From Flavobacterium cerinum (GTDB lineage Bacteria > Bacteroidota > Bacteroidia > Flavobacteriales > Flavobacteriaceae): 64,000 nt of DNA. The DNA lies in NCBI RefSeq assembly GCF_024496085.1, contig NZ_CP101751.1:930001-994000 (forward strand), in the 5' to 3' direction. The position numbers were made by a program, and so were the translations under genes. This document shows, piece after piece, positions 15,803-24,514 of the stretch (position 1 is its first letter; each line of letters opens with the position of its first letter). The notes beneath the pieces are model-generated. The model was given only the letters and a program-made list of their open reading frames with translations. It had not been told where the DNA came from and did not search any database.

Positions 15803-17074
15803 ATGTTACAGATAGCATTTATTAGAGAAAACCAGGAAAAAGTAATCCAGGCTTTGGCAAAACGAAATTTAGACGCTAAAGCAATGGTTGAAGAAGTGGT
15901 GGCTTTAGATGAAAAGCGCCGCGCAACGCAAGTGGAATTGGATAATATTTTGGCAGAATCGAACAAGCTATCGAAAGACATCGGTGAGTTGATGAAAAGT
16001 GGTGAAAAAGCCAAAGCGGAAATCCTAAAAGAAAAAACGACATCATTTAAAGAAAAAAGTAAAGAACTTTCTGAGGTATTAAATACCGTTACGGATCAAT
16101 TAACTTCTGAGCTTTATAAATTACCGAATATGCCGGCGGATGTAGTTCCGGTTGGAAAATCGGCGGATGATAACGAAACGGTTTTCGAAGAAGGAGAAAT
16201 TCCGGTCTTGTTCGAAGGTGCTTTGCCGCATTGGGAACTGGCTAAAAAATACGATATCATCGATTTCGAATTAGGAACTAAAATCACAGGAGCCGGATTT
16301 CCGGTTTATAAAGGAAAAGGAGCGCGTTTGCAACGAGCTTTGATTTCTTACTTTTTGGATAAAAATACCGATGCCGGATATAAAGAATTTCAGGTACCAC
16401 ACTTGATCAATGAAGCGTCAGGATATGGAACCGGACAATTGCCGGATAAAGAAGGTCAAATGTATCATGTAGGTATCGATGACTTATATTTAATTCCAAC
16501 TGCGGAAGTGCCGGTAACCAACTTATACCGCGATGTGATTTTACAGGAAAGCGAATTGCCTGTAATGTGTACCGGATATACACCTTGTTTCCGTCGTGAA
16601 GCAGGATCTTACGGAGCACACGTACGCGGATTGAATCGTTTGCACCAGTTTGATAAAGTGGAAATCGTTAGAATTGAACATCCGGAAAAATCATACGAAG
16701 CGTTGGAAGGAATGGTTGAACATGTGAAAACACTTTTACAAGAATTAAAATTACCGTACCGAATCCTTCGTCTGTGTGGCGGAGATATGGGATTCACCTC
16801 AGCGTTGACTTATGATTTTGAAGTGTTTTCAACAGCTCAGGATCGTTGGTTGGAAATCAGTTCTGTGTCTAACTTTGAAACATATCAGGCAAACCGACTA
16901 AAATTGCGTTTTAGAGATAAAGACGGAAAAAACCACCTGGCACATACATTAAACGGAAGTTCATTGGCTTTGCCGAGAGTTCTGGCCGGAATTCTGGAGA
17001 ATTACCAGACACCGGAAGGAATTGTGATTCCGGAAGTGTTGCGTCCGTATACCGGATTTGATATCATTAATTAA
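15803..17074 (+). CDS. serS: Seryl-tRNA synthetase
   Basis: 423 residues, standard length. The N-terminal coiled-coil arm (residues ~25-105, KRRATQVELDNILAESNKLS and after) contacts tRNA-Ser. The class II catalytic core follows: IPTAEVPVTNLY, motif 2 CTGYTPCFRREAGSYG with HQFDKVE, and motif 3 NGSSLALPRVLAGILENYQ. It charges tRNA-Ser with serine in the cytoplasm. The gene has its own promoter-like element and a hairpin terminator, so it looks monocistronic. ATG at 15803 gives the family-typical start MLQIAFIREN. Confidence 0.97.
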   Translation: MLQIAFIRENQEKVIQALAKRNLDAKAMVEEVVALDEKRRATQVELDNILAESNKLSKDIGELMKSGEKAKAEILKEKTTSFKEKSKELSEVLNTVTDQLTSELYKLPNMPADVVPVGKSADDNETVFEEGEIPVLFEGALPHWELAKKYDIIDFELGTKITGAGFPVYKGKGARLQRALISYFLDKNTDAGYKEFQVPHLINEASGYGTGQLPDKEGQMYHVGIDDLYLIPTAEVPVTNLYRDVILQESELPVMCTGYTPCFRREAGSYGAHVRGLNRLHQFDKVEIVRIEHPEKSYEALEGMVEHVKTLLQELKLPYRILRLCGGDMGFTSALTYDFEVFSTAQDRWLEISSVSNFETYQANRLKLRFRDKDGKNHLAHTLNGSSLALPRVLAGILENYQTPEGIVIPEVLRPYTGFDIIN

Positions 17075-17093
17075 TAAAATCTTATACTACAAT

Positions 17094-17141
17094 AATGTAC
17101 TAATTAGCTGAAAAAAAGCTACATTAGTACATTGTTTTTTT
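17094..17141 (+). terminator. serS terminator
   Basis: AATGTACTAATTAGCT and AGCTACATTAGTACATT pair with one bulge around an A-rich loop, followed by a T run (17135-17141), 20 nt after the serS stop. Confidence 0.75.
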
Positions 17142-17155
17142 AGGATCATCACATC

Positions 17156-18934
17156 ATGAAAAACGTTTTCTCTTTTATCGCTCTATTGTGCTCGGTGTTT
17201 GTTTTCGCGCAAAACGATCAGCTGGCACAAAATTATTTCGATCGGGGAGAATTTGAAAAAGCCATGGTGATCTACGATGAGCTGCTTAAAACACAACCTA
17301 ATAACTATCAGTATTTTCAGAAACAGATAGCTTGTTATCAGCAGTTAAAGCAGTATGCTAAAGCTGAAGAAGCAATCCGAAACAGAATCGACCGCTTTAA
17401 GCAAAATAACCTGTATGTGGAGTTGGGTTACAATTATCAACTGCAAAAGGATATGGATAAAGCCGGTAAATGCTACCAAAAAGCATTGGACTTTATCAAA
17501 GAAAATCCGAATAATGTTTACGGAGTAGCCAGTCTTTTTGAACAAAAAGTGTTGTTGGAACAAGCCTTAAAAGCATATGAAATAGGAATCGCGGGGAATC
17601 CGAATTTTAATTTCGATTATCAGATTGCTTTACTTCAGGGACAATTAGGGAATTTGGAACTGATGGTTGATAAGCTGTTGGACTATGCTTATCGCAATCC
17701 GCAAAATCTGGCATTGGTGCAAAACCAATTGGCGCGATTTATGATGGAAGATACTCAGGAAACCTTTAATGCCAATCTTAGAAAAGCGCTGTTGATCCGT
17801 ACTCAAAAAACACAGGATATTTTCTGGAATCAGTTCTTAAGCTGGTTTTTTGTACAGCAAAAAGAATACGGAAAAGCCTTTATTCAGGAAAAAGCCATTT
17901 TTAAAAGGAATCCGGATAATTTTTATAATATCATTAATCTGGCCCGATTGGCGGTACAGGAACAGGAAAATGAAACGGCAAAAGAAATCCTGGATTTTAT
18001 ATTGCTGAATACACAGGATCTGGATCTTCAGATGGAAGCGCATTATCAGCTGGCTATAATGGATGTTGATAAAGCAACGCCAAAAGAGTATCCGGTTATA
18101 CAGGAAAAGCTGAATCTATTATTAAAACAATACGGCGTTTCACCCTATTCGCTCCGTTTACAGATTTTAAAAGCCCACTTTGATGCTTTTTATCTGAAAC
18201 AGTTTGAAGCAGCCCGGCAAACGCTAACCAAATCATTGGAACTACCGCTCAATAGTTATCAAAAAGCAGAAGTAAAAATGGAGTTGGCCGATGTGTTGTT
18301 ATTGGATGAAAAATTTAATCAGGCCATTATCTATTATGCGCAAATTGAAGATGATCTGAAAAATGATGAAATCGGACATGAAGCGAGTTTTAAAATGGCA
18401 AAAGCCAGTTATTTTAAAGGTGATTTTGACTGGGCGCAACAACAATTTAAAGTGCTTAAGTCGTCATCATCTCAGTTAATTGCAAATGATGCGTTGGAAT
18501 TGTTTCTGTTGATTAACGATCATACAACACAAGACAGTACACGAGTGGCTTTAAAGAAATTTGCAAAAGCTGATTTTCTGTTGTATCAGAATAAAACGGA
18601 TGAAGCTTTAAACGGATTCAGGACACTTTTAAAAGAACATAAAGGGCAAAGTGTAGAAGATGAAACCTTATTGAAAATAGGTCGGATTCTGGAAGAGAAA
18701 AAAGAATATGCGGAAGCGGTAAAAGTATATCAGGAAATTATAGACAAACACGCGGAAGGGATTTATGTCGATGAGGCTTTGTTCTTCTCAGCCGAGATTT
18801 ACAGAAAGGATATCCCGGATCCGGAAAAAGCAAAAGCACTTTACGAGAAAGTCATTTTTAATCATCAGGATAGTATTTACTATGTAGATGCCCGTAATAA
18901 CTACAGAAAATTAAGAGGAGACAATAACCTGTAA
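17156..18934 (+). CDS. Secreted tetratricopeptide-repeat protein
   Basis: 592 residues with a signal peptide (MKNVFSFIALLCSVFVFAQ), then repeated helical pairs throughout: NYFDRGEFEKAMVIYDELLK near the N-terminus, KCYQKALDFIKENP, and several more to VYQEIIDKHAEGIYVDEALF and KALYEKVIFNHQDSIYYVDA at the end. TPR repeats mediate protein contacts; here the location is the periplasm or cell surface. No catalytic motif is visible. It starts only 15 nt after the serS T run. Conserved flavobacterial TPR proteins of this length have no settled role that I know of. Confidence 0.85.
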   Translation: MKNVFSFIALLCSVFVFAQNDQLAQNYFDRGEFEKAMVIYDELLKTQPNNYQYFQKQIACYQQLKQYAKAEEAIRNRIDRFKQNNLYVELGYNYQLQKDMDKAGKCYQKALDFIKENPNNVYGVASLFEQKVLLEQALKAYEIGIAGNPNFNFDYQIALLQGQLGNLELMVDKLLDYAYRNPQNLALVQNQLARFMMEDTQETFNANLRKALLIRTQKTQDIFWNQFLSWFFVQQKEYGKAFIQEKAIFKRNPDNFYNIINLARLAVQEQENETAKEILDFILLNTQDLDLQMEAHYQLAIMDVDKATPKEYPVIQEKLNLLLKQYGVSPYSLRLQILKAHFDAFYLKQFEAARQTLTKSLELPLNSYQKAEVKMELADVLLLDEKFNQAIIYYAQIEDDLKNDEIGHEASFKMAKASYFKGDFDWAQQQFKVLKSSSSQLIANDALELFLLINDHTTQDSTRVALKKFAKADFLLYQNKTDEALNGFRTLLKEHKGQSVEDETLLKIGRILEEKKEYAEAVKVYQEIIDKHAEGIYVDEALFFSAEIYRKDIPDPEKAKALYEKVIFNHQDSIYYVDARNNYRKLRGDNNL

Positions 18935-18977
18935 GGGAATACAAGTTGTCCGAAAAATAAACAAAAGATTTTATAAC

Positions 18978-19289
18978 ATGATTATTTACAATGTAACGAT
19001 CAATATACACGAGAGTGTACATGATGAATGGATGAAATGGATGCAGGAAAAACATATAGCTGATGTATTGGCTACAGGTAAATTTACGGCTGCACGAATG
19101 GTTCGGGTTTTGATCGAAGAAGAAATGGGAGGGGTGACCTATTCCATTCAATATACAACCGAGAGTAAAGAAATGTTGCAACGCTATTATGATGAGGACG
19201 CACCACGGCTAAGAGCGGAAGGATTTGCCCTTTTCGGAGATAAAATGCTGGCTTTCCGTACGGAGTTAGAATTGATCAGTGATCATTAA
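18978..19289 (+). CDS. DUF4286 family protein
   Basis: 103 residues matching the DUF4286 pattern: MIIYNVTINIHESVHDEWMK, a central EEEMGGVTYSIQYT strand pair and YYDEDAPRLRAEGFALFGDK. No signal peptide, so cytoplasmic. DUF4286 has no known function; it is a short alpha-beta protein found next to rsmA in many Bacteroidota. Here rsmA follows after 18 nt on the same strand, and mgtE overlaps rsmA, so the three are probably one transcript. Assignment is from remembered family pattern. Confidence 0.8.
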   Translation: MIIYNVTINIHESVHDEWMKWMQEKHIADVLATGKFTAARMVRVLIEEEMGGVTYSIQYTTESKEMLQRYYDEDAPRLRAEGFALFGDKMLAFRTELELISDH

Positions 19290-19307
19290 TACTTTTAAAA
19301 AGTAAAC

Positions 19308-20087
19308 ATGGATAAGGTAAGAGCTAAAAAACATTTGGGACAACATTTCCTGAATGATGAAAATATCGCCAAAAAAATTGCCGATACGTTAACACTGGAC
19401 GGCTATAAAAAAGTATTGGAAATCGGTCCGGGTATGGGAGTGCTTACCAAATATCTTTTGGAAAAACCCATTGAGACATATGTGATTGAGATCGATACCG
19501 AATCGGTAGAATATCTACAGACACACTATCTGAAATTGTCAAACCGTATCATTTCAAAAGATTTTTTAAGGTATAACCTTTCGGAAACTTTTGGTGAAGA
19601 TCCGTTGGCGATTATCGGGAATTTTCCATACAATATATCTTCCCAAATCGTTTTTCGCGTACTGGAAATGAGAGATCGGATTCCGGAGTTTTCCGGGATG
19701 TTTCAAAAAGAAGTAGCCGAACGTATTTGCGAGAAAAAAGGAAGTAAAGCCTACGGAATTCTGTCGGTTTTGGTTCAGGCGTTTTATGATACGGAATACC
19801 TGTTTACGGTTTCGGAAAATGTATTTACGCCGCCGCCGAAAGTGAAATCCGGGGTAATGCGTATGCGCAGAAAAGAAAATTATAAGCTGCCATGCGAAGA
19901 GAAGCTGTTTTTCAACGTAGTAAAAACGGCTTTTAATCAGCGTAGAAAAACTTTAAGAAATAGTTTAAAAACGTTCCAGTTGTCGGATAATTTAAGAGAA
20001 GATAGTATCTTTGGCCTTCGTCCGGAACAATTGTCCGTGGAACAGTTTATCGAACTCACTCAAAAAATAGCCGCCGATGGAGTTTAA
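19308..20087 (+). CDS. rsmA: 16S rRNA (adenine(1518)-N(6)/adenine(1519)-N(6))-dimethyltransferase
   Basis: 259 residues. It carries the KsgA/RsmA signature: [11 protein letters not shown] (near 7-17), SAM-binding [10 protein letters not shown] (39-47), acidic EID (61-63) and NFPYN (105-109; the classical form is NLPYN). The C-terminal helical domain contains [12 protein letters not shown]. It dimethylates two adjacent adenines in helix 45 of 16S rRNA during small-subunit maturation; loss gives kasugamycin resistance in other bacteria. Its end overlaps the mgtE start by 11 nt, so the two are translationally linked. Confidence 0.96.
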   Translation: MDKVRAKKHLGQHFLNDENIAKKIADTLTLDGYKKVLEIGPGMGVLTKYLLEKPIETYVIEIDTESVEYLQTHYLKLSNRIISKDFLRYNLSETFGEDPLAIIGNFPYNISSQIVFRVLEMRDRIPEFSGMFQKEVAERICEKKGSKAYGILSVLVQAFYDTEYLFTVSENVFTPPPKVKSGVMRMRRKENYKLPCEEKLFFNVVKTAFNQRRKTLRNSLKTFQLSDNLREDSIFGLRPEQLSVEQFIELTQKIAADGV

Positions 20088-21429
20088 AATCAGCAGAGAC
20101 TTTATTGCTCAGATTGAGCAACTAATCAGTGAAAACAAAGGGAATGAACTGGAAGGTTTACTCCACGAGATTCACTATGCTGATATTGCCGAAATCATGG
20201 AAGAACTCGATGATTATGAGGCAAGCTATATTTTTAAATTACTAGACAGTGAAAAAACCGCGGAAATCCTTCTGGAACTGGATGAAGAAGTCCGCGAAAA
20301 GATTTTAAGTAACCTTTCTGCAAAAGAAATCGCCGAAGAGCTGGATGAGCTGAATACGGATGATGCCGCCGATATTATCGCAGAATTACCACAATCGAAA
20401 AAAGAAGAGGTAATCTCCGAACTTGAAGACGTCGAACACGCGAAGGACATTGTGGACCTGTTGCGTTACGACGAAGATACGGCCGGGGGATTGATGGGGA
20501 AAGAGCTTGTAAAAGTAAACGAAAACTGGAATGTTCTTACCTGTGTTAAAGAAATGCGACAACAGGCCGAAAATGTATCCCGTGTGCATTCTATATATGT
20601 AGTGGATGATGAAGGCCGATTAAAAGGCCGCTTATCCCTAAAAGATTTATTGACCACTTCAACCAAAACACCAATCAGTGAAGTTTATATTAAAAAAGTA
20701 GACTATGTAAAGGTGGATACTAAAGATGTGGAAGTTGCCCGAATCATGCAGAAATATGACTTGGAAGCTATTCCGGTTGTTGATGAATTGGGCCGATTGG
20801 TTGGTCGTATTACCATTGATGATATCGTAGACGTAATCAAGGAAGAAGCCGATAAGGATTACCAGTTGGCGGCCGGTATCTCGCAAGACGTAGAAGCGGA
20901 TGACAGTATTCTGGAATTAACGCGTGCACGTTTGCCATGGTTAGTATTGGCATTGCTGGGCGGTTTTATCAGTGTGCGGGTGTTGGGTCTTTTTGACGGC
21001 GCAATGGAAAATCATCCGGAATTATTCTTCTTTACACCGCTAATTGCGGCAATGGCCGGAAATGTAGGTGTACAATCTTCTGCAATTATCGTTCAGGGTT
21101 TGGCAAATAATACACTTAGTGGTTCACTATGGAATCGCTTATTAAAAGAGGTTACACTAAGTTTGTTAAACGGACTGATTTTAGGTGTTATCCTTTTAAT
21201 AGGAAGTCATTTTCTTCTGAATGTAAATTTTATGTTGGGAATCACAGTTACCGTAGCCCTTCTTTCCGTTATAGTAACGGCTTCTGTCCTGGGAACTTTT
21301 ATCCCCATGACGTTAAACAAATATGGGATTGACCCCGCCTTGGCCACCGGGCCTTTTATTACAACCAGTAATGATATCTGCGGGATCTTGATTTACTTTT
21401 CCATAGCCAAAATGATCTTAGGATTTTAA
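20077..21429 (+). CDS. mgtE: Magnesium transporter MgtE
   Basis: 450 residues in MgtE order: an acidic N domain of repeated helices ([20 protein letters not shown]), two CBS domains (about 140-255, with [23 protein letters not shown] and [21 protein letters not shown]), a connecting helix and five membrane helices from ~290 with [17 protein letters not shown], the pore motif. It forms a homodimeric Mg2+ channel gated by cytoplasmic Mg2+. It overlaps rsmA by 11 nt and is followed by proC after 17 nt. Confidence 0.95.
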   Translation: MEFKISRDFIAQIEQLISENKGNELEGLLHEIHYADIAEIMEELDDYEASYIFKLLDSEKTAEILLELDEEVREKILSNLSAKEIAEELDELNTDDAADIIAELPQSKKEEVISELEDVEHAKDIVDLLRYDEDTAGGLMGKELVKVNENWNVLTCVKEMRQQAENVSRVHSIYVVDDEGRLKGRLSLKDLLTTSTKTPISEVYIKKVDYVKVDTKDVEVARIMQKYDLEAIPVVDELGRLVGRITIDDIVDVIKEEADKDYQLAAGISQDVEADDSILELTRARLPWLVLALLGGFISVRVLGLFDGAMENHPELFFFTPLIAAMAGNVGVQSSAIIVQGLANNTLSGSLWNRLLKEVTLSLLNGLILGVILLIGSHFLLNVNFMLGITVTVALLSVIVTASVLGTFIPMTLNKYGIDPALATGPFITTSNDICGILIYFSIAKMILGF

Positions 21430-21446
21430 TCATATAAACGGTTCTT

Positions 21447-22226
21447 ATGAAAATTGTAGTTATTGGTGGTGGTAATTTAGGTGCCGCCATCGCTATAGGT
21501 ATTGCCCGGTTTACATCGGGGAATGAAATTGCGGTTACCAGAAGAAATCTGGAAACAATTCGTTTTTTGGAAGCCGATGGCATTTCATTGTCTTCTGATA
21601 ATAGGCATGCGGTGCAAACTGCCGATGTGGTAATACTTACAGTAAAACCCTATCAGGTAGCGGCTATTATTTCGGATATAAAACCCTATTTACAACATAA
21701 AATCGTAGCTTCTGCTGTTAGCGGATTTTCTATGGAAATGCTTCAGGAGCAATTGGAAGTAACGACAACAGCTATTCGTATTATGCCGAATATTGCCATC
21801 CAATTCGGATCGTCTGCAACTTGTGTGACGGTTAAAGATAATGATCAGGCTGTGGTGCAACCATTTTTATCGATACTGGAAAAACTGGGTTCAGTGGTTG
21901 TTATCGATGAGAAAATGATGGATGCGGCTACAGTACTTGGAGCTTGTGGTACGGCTTATGCATTGCGGTATATCCGGGCAGCCATGCAGGCCGGAATTGA
22001 AATCGGTTTTGATGCACAGACGGCTTTGGCTATAGCTTCACAAACAGTTAAAGGTGCTGCTGAAATGGCGCTGCGGGAAAAAGTACATCCGGAACAGCTA
22101 ATAGATCGGGTTACAACACCAAAAGGATGTACGATTGCCGGTCTAAACGAAATGGAACATCAAGGATTTAGTTCTTCACTAATCAAAGGGATTAAAACAT
22201 CTTTAAACAATATTAAAGGAATATGA
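21447..22226 (+). CDS. proC: Pyrroline-5-carboxylate reductase
   Basis: 259 residues. The N-terminal Rossmann motif is VIGGGNLGAAIAIGIARF, then LTVKPYQV and SAVSGFSMEMLQ, RIMPNIAIQFGSSATC, and the C-terminal dimerisation domain with ACGTAYALRYI and TPKGCTIAGLNEM, all ProC landmarks. It reduces 1-pyrroline-5-carboxylate to proline with NAD(P)H. It is followed by a dehydrogenase gene with a 4-nt overlap (ATGA), a coupled pair. Slightly shorter than the 265-280 residues usual for ProC. Confidence 0.92.
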   Translation: MKIVVIGGGNLGAAIAIGIARFTSGNEIAVTRRNLETIRFLEADGISLSSDNRHAVQTADVVILTVKPYQVAAIISDIKPYLQHKIVASAVSGFSMEMLQEQLEVTTTAIRIMPNIAIQFGSSATCVTVKDNDQAVVQPFLSILEKLGSVVVIDEKMMDAATVLGACGTAYALRYIRAAMQAGIEIGFDAQTALAIASQTVKGAAEMALREKVHPEQLIDRVTTPKGCTIAGLNEMEHQGFSSSLIKGIKTSLNNIKGI

Positions 22227-23179
22227 AACAACCGGTAAAAATTCTGCATATCGATAGTAATCACCCTGTTTTATGGGATAGGCTGGAAGCGGCCGGTTTT
22301 GAAAACCATGAAGATTATAAATCATCAAAAGAAGCTGTTGAAACCAAGATTCACGAATACCACGGAATTGTGATCCGAAGCCGTTTTAAAATTGATAGCC
22401 ACTTTTTGGATAAAGCAACTAATTTAAAGTTTATTGCCCGTGTTGGCGCCGGATTGGAGAGTATCGATTGTGATTATGCGATGCAAAAAGGCGTGCATTT
22501 AATCGCTGCTCCGGAAGGAAACCGGAATGCGGTAGGAGAACATGCGCTTGGGATGCTATTATCGCTTCTGAACAAGCTTAATAAGGCGGATCGGGAAGTG
22601 CGCAACGGACATTGGAATCGGGAAGCAAATCGCGGACAGGAGCTTGATGGTAAAACGGTGGGAATTATCGGTTACGGAAACATGGGGAAATCATTTGCAA
22701 AAAAACTAAGAGGTTTTGATGTGGAAGTTTTGTGTTATGATATCCTGGATCATGTAGGTGATGCTAATGCGCGTCAGGTTTCTTTATTGGAACTGCAGAA
22801 AAAAGCCGATGTGCTGAGTTTACATACACCCTGGACTCCTGAAACGGATAAAATGATTACAATTGATTTTATTAATGCATTTTCGAAACCGTTTTGGTTT
22901 ATTAATACGGCTAGAGGAAACAGTGTGGTTACTGCCGATTTAATGACTGCATTAATTCAGGGGAAGGTTCTGGGTGCCGGATTGGATGTGTTGGAATATG
23001 AAAAGCTATCTTTTGAAAATTTATTTACAGATGATAATACACCGGAAGCACTGCAATATCTGCTTCAGGCGGATAATGTATTGCTAACGCCACATATTGC
23101 CGGATGGACAGTTGAAAGCAAAGAAAAGCTGGCACAGGTTATAGTGGATAAGATTATAAAATGCTGCAAAGATGAATAA
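22223..23179 (+). CDS. D-2-hydroxyacid dehydrogenase (phosphoglycerate dehydrogenase-like)
   Basis: 318 residues with RVGAGLESIDCDYA, EHALGMLLSLLNKL, the NAD-binding motif GIIGYGNMGKSFAKKL, HTPWTPETDKMI, NTARGNSVV and LTPHIAGWTVES (catalytic His). The closest group is D-3-phosphoglycerate dehydrogenase without the regulatory ACT domain, but other 2-hydroxyacid substrates cannot be excluded, so I give no symbol. The start overlaps the proC stop by 4 nt, indicating one transcript. Confidence 0.85.
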   Translation: MKQPVKILHIDSNHPVLWDRLEAAGFENHEDYKSSKEAVETKIHEYHGIVIRSRFKIDSHFLDKATNLKFIARVGAGLESIDCDYAMQKGVHLIAAPEGNRNAVGEHALGMLLSLLNKLNKADREVRNGHWNREANRGQELDGKTVGIIGYGNMGKSFAKKLRGFDVEVLCYDILDHVGDANARQVSLLELQKKADVLSLHTPWTPETDKMITIDFINAFSKPFWFINTARGNSVVTADLMTALIQGKVLGAGLDVLEYEKLSFENLFTDDNTPEALQYLLQADNVLLTPHIAGWTVESKEKLAQVIVDKIIKCCKDE

Positions 23180-23200
23180 TAAACTAGCAAAACAAAAATT

Positions 23201-23584
23201 ATGGAAAAAAAAGAAACAAAAAGAGTTACAGGTATTGGTGGCTTTTTCTTTAAATGTGAAAACCCGAACGAAGTAAAACAATGGTATCGCGAACGATTGG
23301 GAATCCCGGTAGGAGACTACGGTTGGTCTTTTACATGGAAGGATGAAGAAGGAAACGACGGCTTAACGCAATGGTCGCCGTTTGCAAGTACGACTAAATA
23401 TTTTGAGCCTAGCGAAAAGCAGTTCATGATGAATTTCAGAGTGGAAAATCTGGTGGAATTATTGGAATTGTTAAAAGCAGAAGGAGTAACGGTTGTAGGG
23501 GAAATGGAAGAATATGATTACGGGAAATTTGGTTGGATTCTGGATCCGGAGGGAAATAAAATTGAACTTTGGGAGCCAAAATAA
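23201..23584 (+). CDS. VOC (glyoxalase/bleomycin-resistance) family protein
   Basis: 127 residues in one vicinal-oxygen-chelate domain: GIGGFFFKCENPNEVKQWYR at the N-terminus and GKFGWILDPEGNKIELWEP at the C-terminus, the usual final strand with the metal-ligand Glu. The first-strand ligand position (normally His) is Phe/Lys here, so metal binding may be incomplete. Likely cytoplasmic. Substrate unknown. It follows the dehydrogenase gene by 21 nt. Confidence 0.82.
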   Translation: MEKKETKRVTGIGGFFFKCENPNEVKQWYRERLGIPVGDYGWSFTWKDEEGNDGLTQWSPFASTTKYFEPSEKQFMMNFRVENLVELLELLKAEGVTVVGEMEEYDYGKFGWILDPEGNKIELWEPK

Positions 23585-23645
23585 TGTTAAAGTAATATAA
23601 AAATATAGTATATTCGCTTCATTATCAATCTTATCAAAATAAAAA

Positions 23646-24029
23646 ATGGAAGTAAAAAACACTAAATCAGAGAATTGGAATAACCCTCCGATTCCAGTAT
23701 TTAAAGTAGATCCGATCATGGTTTTGGTTTTTGGAATCATTACCTGTGGATTGTATCTTATTTATTGGAATATTAAGGTGGCAGATGTTTTAAACGCTGT
23801 AGCCGAAAGACAAATTATCTCACAACCGGTAGCTATTTTTTCAGGATGTTGTTTGCCTGTAAATCTGTATTTCTATTACATTGCCGGTAAAGACGGTTTG
23901 CCAAAAGTATATCAAAGAATCGGAGAGCCAAACAAAGATCAGTCGGTTCTTTTATTAATTTTAGGGTTTTTCTTCCCTATGGTTGCTGCAATGATTGTAC
24001 AAAGTGATATCAACAAGCTATACAATTAA
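23646..24029 (+). CDS. Small membrane protein, DUF4234-like
   Basis: 127 residues: a polar N-terminus, helix 1 (VDPIMVLVFGIITCGLYLIYW) with the GIxTxGxYxxYW pattern of DUF4234, a second hydrophobic stretch with GCCLPVNLYFYYIAG, and a third near the end (SVLLLILGFFFPMVAAMIV) followed by QSDINKLYN. No function is known. It overlaps the next gene if that begins at 23995. Confidence 0.65.
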   Translation: MEVKNTKSENWNNPPIPVFKVDPIMVLVFGIITCGLYLIYWNIKVADVLNAVAERQIISQPVAIFSGCCLPVNLYFYYIAGKDGLPKVYQRIGEPNKDQSVLLLILGFFFPMVAAMIVQSDINKLYN

Positions 24030-24468
24030 TACAAAAAAACAACTCAAAATTTATGGGATTATCGGAGCTTTACTGACTCTGATAATCCCTTTTTTGTTGA
24101 CATTTCAAAATGAGCACAATCATCTGGATAATGCCCAGTCATTGTGTCCGTTTAAAATGCTGACCGGTTTCCCTTGTCCGGGTTGCGGAATTACAAAGTC
24201 ACTCGTATATATCTATGAAGGCGATATTGTGAAGAGCCTGCATTTTCACTTGTTCGGCCCGTTTGTTTTTGTACTTTGTGTTCTTGCAATAATTATTTTA
24301 TCAGTTGAATTGTTTACCGGTAAAAGCTATTTCCGAACGCTTTTTTACAGTAAAAAAGTAGCTTATTTTTTAGCGGTTATCCTGGTTGTTTACCATATAA
24401 TCCGACTGTATTATTTTGTTGCGGATCATACGTTCGATGATATCCTGAGACAATCAATATGGAAATAA
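23995..24468 (+). CDS. DUF2752 membrane protein
   Basis: 157 residues or somewhat fewer. The DUF2752 hallmark CPFKMLTGFPCPGCGITKSL (two Cys pairs) follows a first membrane helix, and two more helices follow, ending with a cytoplasmic tail. No ATG is available: the frame can start at TTG 23995 or GTG 24004, both inside the end of the previous gene, so translation is probably coupled to it. DUF2752 proteins have no established function. A hairpin terminator follows. Confidence 0.75.
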   Translation: MYKVISTSYTINTKKQLKIYGIIGALLTLIIPFLLTFQNEHNHLDNAQSLCPFKMLTGFPCPGCGITKSLVYIYEGDIVKSLHFHLFGPFVFVLCVLAIIILSVELFTGKSYFRTLFYSKKVAYFLAVILVVYHIIRLYYFVADHTFDDILRQSIWK

Positions 24469-24496
24469 AAAAGACCTGAATCTCTCAGGCCTTTTT
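24466..24496. terminator. Bidirectional terminator between DUF2752 and the acyltransferase
   Basis: AAAAGACCTGA and TCAGGCCTTTT pair with one mismatch around a 4-6-nt loop with A and T runs on both sides; the two flanking genes converge on it. Confidence 0.7.
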
Positions 24497-24514
24497 GATA
24501 TTTGTTGTTTATTC

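Noticed and set aside
15803..17074. T-box leader of serS
   Set aside because: The leader before the ATG is about 22 nt after the -7 element; no T-box stem or specifier loop fits.
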